Shown: positions 48,195-59,499 of the stretch, piece after piece
Position numbering within the stretch: the stretch's first letter is position 1
How the letters are laid out: each line of letters opens with the position of its first letter
Assembly (NCBI GenBank): GCA_018292915.2
Contig: JACVVK020000005.1
Location: 5,590,001-5,654,000 of the forward strand
Direction: 5' to 3'
Source of the DNA: Batillaria attramentaria
Lineage: Eukaryota > Mollusca > Gastropoda > Batillariidae
Length of the DNA stretch: 64,000 bases
The notes under the pieces: generated by a model
Databases searched by the model: none
What the model saw: the letters and a program-made list of their open reading frames with translations, nothing else
Told to the model about the DNA's origin: nothing
Program-made: the position numbers and the translations under genes

Positions 48195-48680
48195 ATGAAA
48201 CGTGCTATGGTCACGTGGGTGATGCTTATGCTGGTCACGTGGTGTGCAGCGCAGAATTTACTGCAGAACGGGGAGTTTGAACCGGAACGGATCATTGGGA
48301 CAACGCGTGCTGGACTTGTTCGAGAACCAGTGGATGACGGACGAGACGCACGTGCTGTCCCGTCCGGCAACCAGTTCACCGTGCGCGGTTTCCATGGCAA
48401 CTACGAGGTGCACGTGATCTACCAAGGTCGCGAGCTAGGCAACCTGAAGCAGACGTTCACTCTGGGCAAGGGAGCTCACACCGCCAACCTGAACGTGATA
48501 CGTAATAACTATCATAACGGTGTAGCATCATTACTGCAGCGGATGTCCAGTATTTCCGAACGTTACCTTTCAACTGTTACGTCTCGTATGCTGGTCTTCA
48601 GTAGAAATAAACCGGTACACGATGTCTTGCAATACAGATACAGATTCTCCTCGTTATCAAATAAGACTGCGGTCACGTGA
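48195..48680 (+). pseudogene. fused GH10 relic: exon 1 joined to exon 12
   Basis: The reading frame starts with a good signal peptide (MKRAMVTWVMLMLVTWCAAQ) and NLLQNGEFE, as in exon 1, then at about 48300 the DNA switches within the exon to the middle of exon 12 (CGTGCTGGACTTGTTCGAGA). The join is not at a splice border, so this is a genomic deletion or template switch, not a retrocopy; GGGAC at the join is shared by both partners. The first part of exon 12 is read in the wrong frame, then a missing A near 48361 restores it, giving FTVRGFHGNYEVHVIYQG through LGKGAHTANLNV. A lost base removes the usual stop and the frame continues to 48680. No catalytic residue remains. It could still make a 161-residue secreted peptide; more likely it is debris. 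Confidence 0.8.
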
Positions 48681-48889
48681 CTGAACCGGAAATGTTGATT
48701 CAGACATTAAAGAGTCGAAATGTTCACGTCTACCTTTACAATGAAACAAACGGGGTAATGTCGATTGTTCCATTTTTGTATTTTCTATTTCAAGTACTGT
48801 CGATATCTCCTACTTATCGTGAGCGGTATAAAATCAATCAAACAATAGATAATAATGATGATGATAATAATAATAATACCGGTACATGT

Positions 48890-49277
48890 AATAATAATGA
48901 GTATTGTATAGGCGCTTTACCCAATTTCATTGAATCGGCTCAAGCGCCGCGAACTGAACCCAACACGCACGCTCACGTGAATCACACACTCTCTCACACA
49001 TTGGACATGAACACATTACAATCACGTGGTGCGAAGGGTCAGCTCAGCTATTTAAGTTTCGGAATGTAGAATTGCATTTATTTTTCAAATTTGGTAGGCT
49101 GAACATTTCCAAAGCACAGGGGGAGGAAGCCGGAATACCCGGAGAGAACCCCCGACGATCGACCCGAATGATCGGTGCCACATACGAGAAGGAAAAATTC
49201 TTTGCCCCGAGTGGGACTCGAACCCCTGACCTCTCGCATTGGTGACAAGTCTCTTAACCACTAGACCACCGACCGCC
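48890..49277 (-). mobile_element. tRNA-derived SINE, family 3
   Basis: Minus-strand head GGTCTAGTGGTTAAGAGACT with B box GGTTCGAGTCCC, long body with CCTCCCCCTGTGCTTTGGAA, ending near (ATT)n. Related copies are at 60345-60712 (-), 28085-28330 (+, 5' truncated) and 35075-35325 (+, 5' truncated). It lies just upstream of gene D. Confidence 0.7.
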
Positions 49278-49527
49278 TCTGATGGTGGAAATTTCACAGC
49301 TGTTGAACTTGTAGATCAACACGGTTAGAAGCGGTCGCCGGCGTAACTGACAACTGTAAAGCCTTGAGATAAATCCAGTCCCAACCAACCCTGTTGTGCA
49401 CCTTTCGGGCGCCGTTTCTAGGGCAAAGAACTATATACTATCAAATAATCCCCAGTACACCCTAGCCTCTAACACTGTCCGTCGACTCGTACCGTGATCA
49501 TACAGACAGCTGAAGTACTCAAACGCC

Positions 49528-50388
49528 ATGAAGGATCTGGTGGTCACGTGGATGTTGGCCATGATGGTCACCTGGTGCACTGGACAGAATCTGCTGCAGA
49601 ACGCGGGGTTCGAATCCGGAGATCACGACCATTGGGACTGTTGGGGAATACAGTGCGTCTCCACCACCGACAAACACTCTGGCCAGCACGCCGTTAAGGT
49701 TACAGGACGGTAACAACATTTTGCATTTTCGTATTGTTAACTCATTCCCTACCGCGCAGGAGTATTCCACATTTTTTACCCTTCTTTCGGATTTGGCCCT
49801 GGATGCGAGAATCAGACAAGAGTGAGTAACGGTGATGATTTGCAGTTTTGAACCAGAAACTGACAAAGAAGGAAAGAGGAAGACCTGTGTGGTAGTGCCT
49901 TCAGTGTTACAATTGAAACTGAGATTCCTTGGACGGTTAGGTTTTACGAAACTAGAAGCATGCATGTCGAAACCAGTAGTGGGTAAAGTCGTGCGAGGGT
50001 TTCCTGCCAGAAGGTGCTACCAATACAGATAGAAAGAGGAGAGATAGTGCGTCCTGGCAGGCAGTAAACTCTCGAGTGGCTCTCAGCCGGCATTCAACTC
50101 AAAAGCACGTAAACCATAGGGACGAAGAGAAATGAATGACGGTCATCGGTCATTGTACCTGAATTGTTGCTTGCCTTTCTGTGCAACAGACAACACCACT
50201 TTGACGGCCCCTCCCAGTATATCACCGTAAAGCAAGGTCACACGTACACTGTGAGCGGTTGGGTCAAGTTCCTCAATAATGGCGGTGGATCCCAATATGT
50301 TCAGATGGAAGTGGACTTCCACTTCAGTGGTCTGTATATAACCTACGTATATATCCTGTTTGTATCCTATAAATGTTTTTGTAAAACG

Positions 50389-50455
<67 letters not shown>

Positions 50456-50841
50456 GATGATGATGAAACGTTTTTTTTCAGGATAGAGCATTTAGGCAAT
50501 GCTGCCTATCTTACATGCTGTCCTGCTGTTCTACATTAAAGAGTACTGAGAAAAAAACCAAAACAAACAAACAAACAATGAAAAAGTAAAAAAGTATAAA
50601 CTATCCAAAGGGAAATACAGGAGAGAAAAATACACACGATAAACAAATCAAAACATACGTGGCATGTGCTGATGATACTGGCTGTATGCCAAATAAGAAC
50701 TTTACAGTCGTCTCTAATATTTCAAACATGTATGTAACACATTTCTATGTATATGGTCAGATAAGCGTATCGTGTAGAATTTCTTTGAAGTTTATGAATT
50801 TGGGAACGTTTTGCATACTCAGTGGTAAAGTGTTCCATGTG

Positions 50842-50897
<56 letters not shown>

Positions 50898-51013
50898 TCA
50901 GTGATGATTTCACATGATGGTGATGATGACAAAATTGCATATCAATTCACAAACATGCCGATGCTACTCACTGCAACGCACAACTGCTTAGACTATCAAA
51001 GATTAAAAACTAC

Positions 51014-51072
<59 letters not shown>

Positions 51073-53405
51073 GGGCTAAGTACTATACAACATTCTTTGG
51101 GTGAGGTTTCAAAAGTAGAATGGCGTCATTTGGTCCCCTATCTGTAAAGAAACGTGAAAAATACGGGCACGCCGAAAGAAAGTAGTTCAAGGGAAAGATA
51201 CCGAAACAAAAGTAGTTGTGGCAGTATTAGTGCTGGTTCAAAAACTAATGTCAACTATTGTTTTCTTATCTTGCCCTTTCCCGAGCTTCAGCCAAACAAA
51301 CAGGCAAACAAACGAACAACTTTCTACTAGGAGGTACGGTGGGCAGTCAATGCACCCGTTGACTTGGTTCCTCACCAGGCAGGGTGAGGGGTAGACTCCC
51401 TCAAAGTCTTACATCTACAAATAATTATCAGGCATCATTCCTTGGCATTCAACAGAAGATAATTATCATTGACTAACTAAACTACAGTTAATCATTATTA
51501 ATAAACTAAACGACAATTATGTAACAAAGCTATTATGTAACAAATAATCATTAAACACTACATTTATGTAACAAGGCTGTCTGTGTGCAGATGACACCCA
51601 CAACTATGTGACAGCTGCAGAACGCCTCAATGTTAAGACATCCAACGGTGGGTTCACTTGACCGGTGGCTTCACTGCTCCGAGTAAAGGTGAGTTCTGGG
51701 CCCGTATGTAAAACTCGAGGTTAATGTAACCCACGGCTACCGGCCTAAACCAGACTAGGACAAAAGAAACCCTAAAACAAAATTAAATAATAAAAAAAGG
51801 AAGCGAAGAAAGAAAGACAAAAATCCTTCTATAACGGCATAGGCACATTGCTGGAATGGACCCGCTTCCTGATTTAAAACAAAACGAAAAAAAAAAAAAA
51901 AAAAACCAGAAAATTTAACCCTAGAGCTAGTTTAGTTCGACGTTAGACTCTAAACCCAGGGCTAAACTCCCTAACCCCGACTTTTACATGCGGACTCTGG
52001 ACAACAAGCAGCCAGCAAGAAGGGCTAGCTAGACAACCCCGTATTCTGTCCTATTCCCATAGAAGCCTGTCATTGTTGTCTGTCCATTCCGCTCCACAGG
52101 TAATTTTCATATTTTGGCTCCAGGCTAGATCTCTTGTGAAAATATGAATATCAATTATGTCTCTGAAAAACAGGAAAATTATAACAGTATTAGCATATTT
52201 CGTACAGCGCGCGAGTATCCAACCATTTTTTTTTTTTTTTTTTACCTTTTTTTAAATTTTGACCCTGTATGCGAAAATCAGGCAACATTCATGGTTCCTT
52301 GGCGGCTCTTACTGCAGCTACCACGAATGAAAGAGATCTCCTCTACTCTACTCTACTCTACTCTACTCACATGGCTTATATGAATTTCTAACAATTTATA
52401 ATGATCTTTTTTTTAGCACTGAGGGATACGCGCATCTACTTCCAGTCCGGCCCTGACGCGTCAGTGAACTTTGTAGTTGATGACGCGTCAGTGACGGAAG
52501 TAAGCGGAGGTACGAGTCACTCGTCATCAGGATCCCTTGACCAGATCATCGACAGGGAACGCAAGAGTGACATCAACATTCAGTAAACAACTTGTTTATT
52601 GACTTTACGTTTCTTTCTTTAAAATAACTTTTTGAAAAATGATATCTTATCATTCTATTTTATTACTTATTTTACTTCGTTGACATATTTCATTTTATTC
52701 ACTTGCTTAATCCTATTTACTTGTTTAATTCAATGTAATTAATGTATTTAATTTAATTATTCAAATGCAATTAATTCCATTTAATTTAAATGATTTCTTT
52801 TTTGTTTACTTACTTATTTGAAATAATTTAATTTGAATTTTAATATCAAAGTTAATTTATTTTCTTTTAAAATTCTATGTACTTAATGTACACATTTGAT
52901 TAAATTCATTATTAATTGGTTTTTAATAAAAAGTTATTTTAATTAAATTTGATTTACTTTACTTTTTAAAATCCACTGTGATTTAATGTTTTGTTTTTAC
53001 TTACCGATCGATACTTGGTATAACTCATAAAAGAACATGAATGCGCATTGATTATATCCTAATGGTGAGACGAATACATCAGATCAGAAATAAAGTTCAG
53101 AAATGACATATAATAAAAAAAAAAAAAAACGTATGACAACTCAAGCCCATGGTGATTACAGTCAGAATAATATATTTAATATTTAATTTTTACAGCGTCA
53201 CTACGTCTTTAAACAAAGCGGACATTAAGATTCGAGTGAGTTTTCTTTTTGACTTTTGTTGGTGTCTTTAAAATATTATTTCAAGAAGTGTGACTAGCCA
53301 CACGACAATTTCAGCATTTTAAGCTTCTACAGGAGATACTGTGTGCCTCTGTCTGCTATTTAAAGAAAACAAAGGCTGGGTGGGGGCGGGGGGTGGGATG
53401 GGAGG

Positions 53406-53456
<51 letters not shown>

Positions 53457-53561
53457 CGAACGAACGAACGAACAAACGTATCTTTATTTTACAACGGTAA
53501 AAAAGGCGTTGGTCGTCAGACCAATTTTCAACCTTGCCGTTGCTAATACTACACAAGAAAT

Positions 53562-53623
<62 letters not shown>

Positions 53624-55462
53624 CTAAAACATCCCACACCCCCATCCCCCATAATTATAGAAAGGGCAAAATATTTAGCGGAACTTCATCCATGCCCCGG
53701 AAGCTATCAGTCGCGTGAAACCTGTAAGTCTGCCACCACAAAGTGTTCTATATATCTGATTATCGATCTTTCCTTGCAAAACAGGTGGTGCAGACAAAGA
53801 AGTCGTTCCCATTCGGAACAGCAGTAAACTCATGGAAGTACAACGACAACTCTGTACCTGATGGGTACCGGGACTTCATCCACAAGCACTTCAACTGGGC
53901 CGTGCCGGAGAGCGCCCTCAAGTGGATGATCATTGAACCACAGAGGGTACGTAACCCACTCTGAATACATGGACAGTTCGAACAAACACAGAGAACAATT
54001 CAAAACACGCTCCCAAAAAACTAGGGCAAAGGCATGCTTTTTTCATAATAATAATTTTTAAAAAATATATATGATTTATGTAGGGCGCATTTCCTTAAAT
54101 AAAACTCAATGCGCCTATCACTCACTCACGCTCACGCACATTATACAACGATGAACAGACATACACTGGTGAAACTGACCAGTAAAACAGGAAATTACTG
54201 GAGTTAATTATTTGTGGCCTCACGCCGCTCAAGCAACAACGACCAACACGCGGCTGAGGAAATTACTGGAAGGCTTTGCAAAAAAGAGTGCTTTAAGATT
54301 GCCCTTGAAAACAGACAGTGTGGGAACATTTCTCAGATTTGCAGGCAGAGAGTTGCAAAAGGTTGGAGCAACGAAACTGAAAGAGCGCTCGCCAAAAGAT
54401 TTCAAGTTGCGCTTGGGAACTCTGAGAAGCCTTTCGTTTTAGGCGAATGTCACAGCAGAAACATGGAAAATCACCATTTTCTCGTTCTAGTTGATTGATT
54501 ATCTGACCTGTTGCTTTCCAGGGACACAAGGACTACCAGCTTGCCCTGAAGATGATACATGGAGTGAAGAGTCATGGGTGTGGGTAGACTCGATAGCTTT
54601 TTTTAAATATACATCCTGGTAAAACAGCAGCCTTACCTGGCCTTTGTCCTGTCGATAGATGGCCATATTCTTTCGCCATAAGACTGACCGACAGCACGCG
54701 CTGTGCTCTTTTCGGTGACTCGGTACGGACTCCACAGTGTTTGATGACGTTCTTCGCTTTTTGTGGTGACTCTGTACACACTCACGTACGCAGTTTATAG
54801 TGAGGCTGTTTGCAGTTTGTTGTGACGCTGTCCGCAGTTTTTGGTGCCGTTCTTTGTACTTTGTCCTGACGCTGTCAGCACTCCGTAGTTTTTGGTGACG
54901 TTCTTCGCACTTTGTCGTGACGATGTAGTTTATGTTGACGCTGTTTGAAAATCGCGGCGAACCCGTTCGCACTCCGCAGTTTTTGACGATGCCATTCGCA
55001 CTTTGTGGTGACGCTGTCAGCAATTCGCAGTTTATGGTGACGAGTTGCGGTTTGTGGTGATGTTGTTCGCACTTTGCAGTGTTTAGTGACGTTCTTCGCA
55101 CTTTGTGGTGACGCCTTCCGAATTCCTGTTGTCTTGCTTTGGGATATTACATGTGTGTGTGTGTTGTGTGTGTGTGTGTGTGTGTGTGTGTTGACAGACT
55201 CAAGGTTCGAGGCCACAACCTGGTGTGGTCTGTGCCCAGCACTGTCCAGGACTGGGTGAAGGCGGAATGTCACAACACGCAGCAGCTTCGGAACGAGGTC
55301 AAACATCACATAGAGGAGACAATGGACAAAACACGGGGACTGTGAGTCAGTCAGCCTGTGTGTGTGTGTGTGTGTGTGGTCAAATGGCTGAACATTGTTA
55401 AAGTCCGTTTCAAAACCATAATGAAGACAACTTCATTGAAATTTGTTCCCCATTCCATCCCT

Positions 55463-55514
<52 letters not shown>

Positions 55515-56990
55515 ATGCTCTTACCATAACTAATGTCTACCACACCAGTCTGGAGCACTGGGACGTGAACAACGAGAATCTACACGGCACGTGGTACCAG
55601 GACTGTTTACATGACCCTGACTACAACCTGGAGTTGTTCCGCATCGCCCACAACGCCGACCCGTATCCCAAGCTCTTCCTCAACGACTACAACGTGGTAG
55701 CCAGTGGGGCTTCCACCGGCGTGAGTAAAATCAATTTTTACTACCACAGTCAGTGTCGGGTAGAGCTTCCAGGCGGACACATGAAGTCGAATGGATTTGC
55801 TTCGACAAGTAGTGACATACCCTTTTGAATGGGAACACACGCCCTGAAGACACATACCCTAACACTGTGTGTTGATTGTGATCTTCGGTAGTATTTGATT
55901 ATCCCTTTCAAGAAATTCGGGTTGCATCCCCCTGGGGGAGCGTTTCTCCGCGCCTGCCGCCTACCTATTTTTGCATATTTGCTTGGGGAGATAAACAGGA
56001 GGACGCTGAGAGTCACCTACCCGATAATCAACCCCAGAGCCAGGAACAAAATCGGTATGACATAACTATATCACAGCCCGACTTCCCAAGCTTCACCATG
56101 ACAACGGTTACAGCCGTTGAGTGGCGCACGTGCTTCTCAGGGTGGGTGGGTGGGTGTTTGGGAAATTAACGTCCTTTTCCACCATGTAAGGGTGATATCA
56201 AAGACGGGGCGACGAGAAAAAGGCCAGCACGAATATTTGGCTCCAGCCGGGAGCACATGCTTGTCAGAACCGTTACGTATGGTTGGTTCTGAATGCAATC
56301 AAAGCAAGCACAAATAACTTTCAAGACAGACTGCATGAGAAACTGAAAATCTTTCTGGACGTGAAGAACGACGGAAAGAACACGATACTACGAAGAGGGT
56401 GGGGTGGGTGTTTGGGGAGTTTAACGTCCTTTTCCACCATGTAAGGGTGATATCAAAGACGGGACAACGAGAAAAAGGCCAACACAAATATTTGGCCCCA
56501 GCCGCGATTCGAACTCACGACCCGAGCATTGAGAGTCCAACGCTCTACCATTCGGCTATCCCGGCTCCCCGATACTACGAAGAACACTTGTGAATGGCAT
56601 AGTGAGACTGGGCTTACATCAGCATTGTGTTTCAGGCGTACCTGGCCCAAGCACTGCAATTCAAGGCGGCCAATGTGTGGCTGTACGGTCTGGGGGTGCA
56701 ATGTCACTTTGGGAACGAAGAGGAACCGGATCAAGACGCTATCAAGGTACGTACGAATGAAACACTCGACAAGCTCGACTCATTGGGCACTGATAAGTAC
56801 CCAGCTTCACCGAAAGCTATCGTAAGAAATGCACTGAAAAAGCTTTTAAAAATCCAAGTGGTACAGGACCTTCTTGTGCCTTAACACAAGCAGAAATCTA
56901 CCCTCCCAATGAGACACACGTAGAGATATGCATGGCGTACAGTCACCCAACCTAAAATCATACGATACTAGCTGCTCCTGATTTAGCTGC

Positions 56991-57036
<46 letters not shown>

Positions 57037-58140
57037 TGTGTGTGTGTGCGTGCGTGCGTGTGTGCGTGCGTGCGTGTTTTTTTTTTGTTTTTGTTTTTTT
57101 ACAAAAGGACGTAGCTCTGCGTGACAAAACGTGGGGTATTTCTTTACACTGTACACGCGAATGGAAACAAAATATGCATGGAAATACTTGTGAATGAATT
57201 TCTTTGGCGCCTACGCGAAATAGGGTGTTTTGGTTAAAGCGGTATAGGGATTGAATGGTAGTTTCGACAGGCGTGCGTTTTAAATTGCAAATTTGAAGAA
57301 AAGTATTGTATCTATAGTTATTGTTTAATCTATAATTATTTGCAGTCTCGTCTTGACACGCTGGCGGCGGCGGGCCTCCCTATCTGGGTCACAGAGCTAG
57401 ATGTACAAGCGGCAGACGAGGACAGACGTGCTGATTTCTACGAGAAGGCGCTGAAAGCCCTCTATGGCCACCCTGCAGTGGAAGGCATTTTGTTCTGGGG
57501 ATTCTGGGATCAGGCCCACTGGAGGGGAGAGAAGGCTTCCCTGGTAAAGGGAGACAATCTTCAGGTGATTATGTTGCCTGATTCTCTGCACAGGGAGATA
57601 ATATTGTTTTTCGCTTGTGGTAGCGACTGTAACTGATATTGGTAGGGAAAGAATGGGGCTATCCTTCCCAGACAGTTTCTATCAGACAAATCTTGGCCGG
57701 AGGTATAAACGGTATCGCACACATATGATATGGTTAGCCAGACTAGTAAGAAGACTATCAGGGGAACCTTCGGTCTCGAGAATATGTGTTTTACAGTGAG
57801 GACGGTGTCCAGAGCCTCCACGATCATACCTCCGGACAAGATTTGCCTGATACAAAGCTTCTGTTCCGGTCCACTCCATAGGGAAAGAAGGGGTCGTTTG
57901 TCAAGGGCAACAACCTAGACCTAGATGTGTTTAATTGCCCTCCAGCGTCTGTTGAAGCCGGAGCTTTCATACCATGGCTTAAAGCATTCCCCGTAATTGT
58001 ACAAATGCAAAATTGCGGCTTAGTCTCTGAGGTCTGGTCACAGTCAGGGACGATGTACGTGTCCTAGAACAATCTCCATCACCTCCCCCACCTACCTATC
58101 CGTCACCACCACCACCACCACCACCACCACCACCACCACC

Positions 58141-58180
<40 letters not shown>

Positions 58181-58510
58181 CGAACCTCTACTTCCAGTCT
58201 TGTAGCTTGAATTCACATTCATAGCCATGAGGATGACCCGGCGATAGAATATAGTCTTCGTAATTCGTAAATTATTATTTGTCCGTAGCTGACGGCGGCT
58301 GGACGCCGCGTGCTGGACTTGTTCGAGAACCAGTGGATGACGGACGAGACGCACGTGCTGTCCCAGTCCGGCAACCAGTTCACCGTGCGCGGTTTCCATG
58401 GCGACTACGAGGCGCACGTGGTCTACCAAGGTCACGAGCTGGGCAACCTGAAGAAGACCTTCACCTTGGGCAAGGGAGCTCACACCGTCAACCTGAACGT
58501 GCATACATAA
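49528..58510 (+). CDS. GH10 gene D: CBM-GH10 secreted xylanase-like
   Basis: Exons: 49528-49709, 50190-50329, 51591-51688, 52417-52582, 53196-53235, 53785-53946, 54522-54577, 55198-55341, 55549-55720, 56636-56746, 57346-57564, 58289-58510; about 570 residues if the frame is continuous. It has a signal peptide (MKDLVVTWMLAMMVTWCTGQ), CBM_4_9-like module (HTYTVSGWVKFLNNGGG, RDTRIYFQSGPDASVNFVVD) and GH10 barrel (KKSFPFGTAVNSWK, ESALKWMIIEP, RGHNLVWSVP, WDVNNENLHG acid/base, FLNDYNVV, LGVQCHF, WVTELDVQ nucleophile, FWGFWDQAHW). Exon 3 lacks one T of GGTTGGG, so the family frame hits TGA at 51659-51661. Exon 7 ends at an atypical GTGTGG donor. Everything else is intact. One missing base could be a sequence error or a null allele. 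It is the closest relative of C; a shared duplicated block begins about 250 bp before each start codon. Confidence 0.85.
50510..50850 (-). mobile_element. second copy of the 23210-23590 retroelement fragment
   Basis: It lies in gene D intron 2 and shares more than 200 bp with the copy upstream of gene B, including the reading frame for the IWNSLPLS-type C terminus. A GA microsatellite follows in both copies. Confidence 0.6.
51699..51999. mobile_element. MITE of the GGCCCGTATGTAAAA family, copy in D intron 3
   Basis: Inverted relative to the copy in C. It is inserted between GTGAGTTCTG and GACAACAAGCAG, which are contiguous in gene C intron 3. TCTG on both sides is a possible 4-bp target duplication. 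It carries no coding capacity. Confidence 0.75.
54715..55125 (+). repeat. degenerate minisatellite in D intron 7
   Basis: Units of about 20-40 bp built from TTCGCACTTTGTGGTGACG and CTGTCCGCAGTTTTTGGTGA recur throughout. Gene C intron 7 has only about three such units (43620-43720), so the array expanded or contracted after duplication. Confidence 0.65.
56138..56255 (-). mobile_element. tRNA-derived SINE, family 2, partial
   Basis: Body of family 2 without the tRNA-like head, in gene D intron 9. A complete copy follows at 56394; gene C intron 9 has neither. Confidence 0.6.
56394..56571 (-). mobile_element. tRNA-derived SINE, family 2, complete
   Basis: It has the head GGGAGCCGGGATAGCCGAAT, the B box GTGAGTTCGAATCGCGGCTG and the body, in gene D intron 9. 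It is 65 bases from exon 10. Confidence 0.75.
57655..57895. mobile_element. foldback element in D intron 11
   Basis: TATCAGACAAATCTTGGCCG with GAGGTAT near 57690 has a near reverse complement near 57830 (ATACCTCCGGACAAGATTTG). The pairing extends outward to GAAAGAATGG and its counterpart CATAGGGAAAGAAGG less perfectly. It is absent from gene C intron 11. Confidence 0.5.
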
Positions 58511-58584
58511 GAACCGCTTTTCATTGTCCGGACATTTTTGCTTCTACGAGCGTTGTGTTCCTGTAAGAGCGTGGCTGCGTTCGT

Positions 58585-58590
58585 AATAAA
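58585..58590 (+). terminator. polyadenylation signal of gene D
   Basis: AATAAA occurs 75 bases after the stop codon, in the same sequence context as the signal of gene C. Confidence 0.55.
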
Positions 58591-59396
58591 CATACTTGTG
58601 GATAGAACCAGACCTTTTTTTTCCTTGGACTGGAGACGAGAGCTTGTAATTTTTGTCATGTTGTATGGGTTTAGGTTGCAATTGTGCCATGTGTCAGTTT
58701 AAAAAATAAATAAACCACGCCATCCCGAAAGAAACACACAACAAAAATACACACTGAACCCCTCCCACAAACTAGCAAACAAACAAACAAACACTCTGCA
58801 ACAAATTCCAAAAGTGGATGAACTTAAAACGATCTTTGGTGCATCATCATCATCATCATCATCATCATTATCATCAGCAACAACAGCACCTATCCATAAA
58901 TTTTTTTGTGCAAACTTGATAGTAACTTGATGTGCCAGGAGCCAATGCGCTGCGATCAGCTAATGGTACCCCTTACGTGCCCAATCTAAATGTAAATGGG
59001 TTACGCTGCTCAGCCGGCGAAGTCCTCCTTACAAAGTCCTACTAAACATGCCTATTATTGTGTGTGTGTGTGTGTGAGCGAGCGTGCGTGCGTGCGTGCG
59101 CGCACGTGCGTGTGTGCGTGTGCGCTCGCGCGCGCCTTTCATACACTGACTGATTAATTAACCGATTTATTGACTGATTAATTGATTGAGCGATTGATAA
59201 GGATCTTTTATCTTCAGAATCCAATCAAGAACATCGTTTTATCCATACTTTTGAACAGGTATCCTGCGTTGCCAACGTACAGCGACACAAAGTTTGAGCA
59301 TTACAAGCTTAGCATAGAATATACTGAACACACATTCATTTACAACAACGAGGCAATGCCAGGTGACGATATAATGTTTATTATCGCTATTGTCAT

Positions 59397-59432
<36 letters not shown>

Positions 59433-59499
59433 TTTCAATGCGTTTCATCTGTTTCAATCATCAAAATTAAAAGGTGGAGGATGAACAGCCCTTGAATCG

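Noticed and set aside
47624..48400. 258-residue minus-strand frame
   Set aside because: It covers the AAACATGTTTT-rich inverted-repeat element and the antisense of the fused relic; no coherent domain.
57880..57925. Possible duplicated end of exon 11 (TTTGTCAAGGGCAACAACCT) in D intron 11
   Set aside because: Only about 30 bases resemble the exon end, at the edge of a foldback element; too short to call a duplicated exon.
58103..58504. Minus-strand open frame (MHVQVDGVSSLAQGEG...) over exon 12, also seen at 30545, 46584, 19629 and on the plus strand at 59506
   Set aside because: It is the antisense shadow of the conserved GH10 exon 12 in each copy, with no independent start context or domain.
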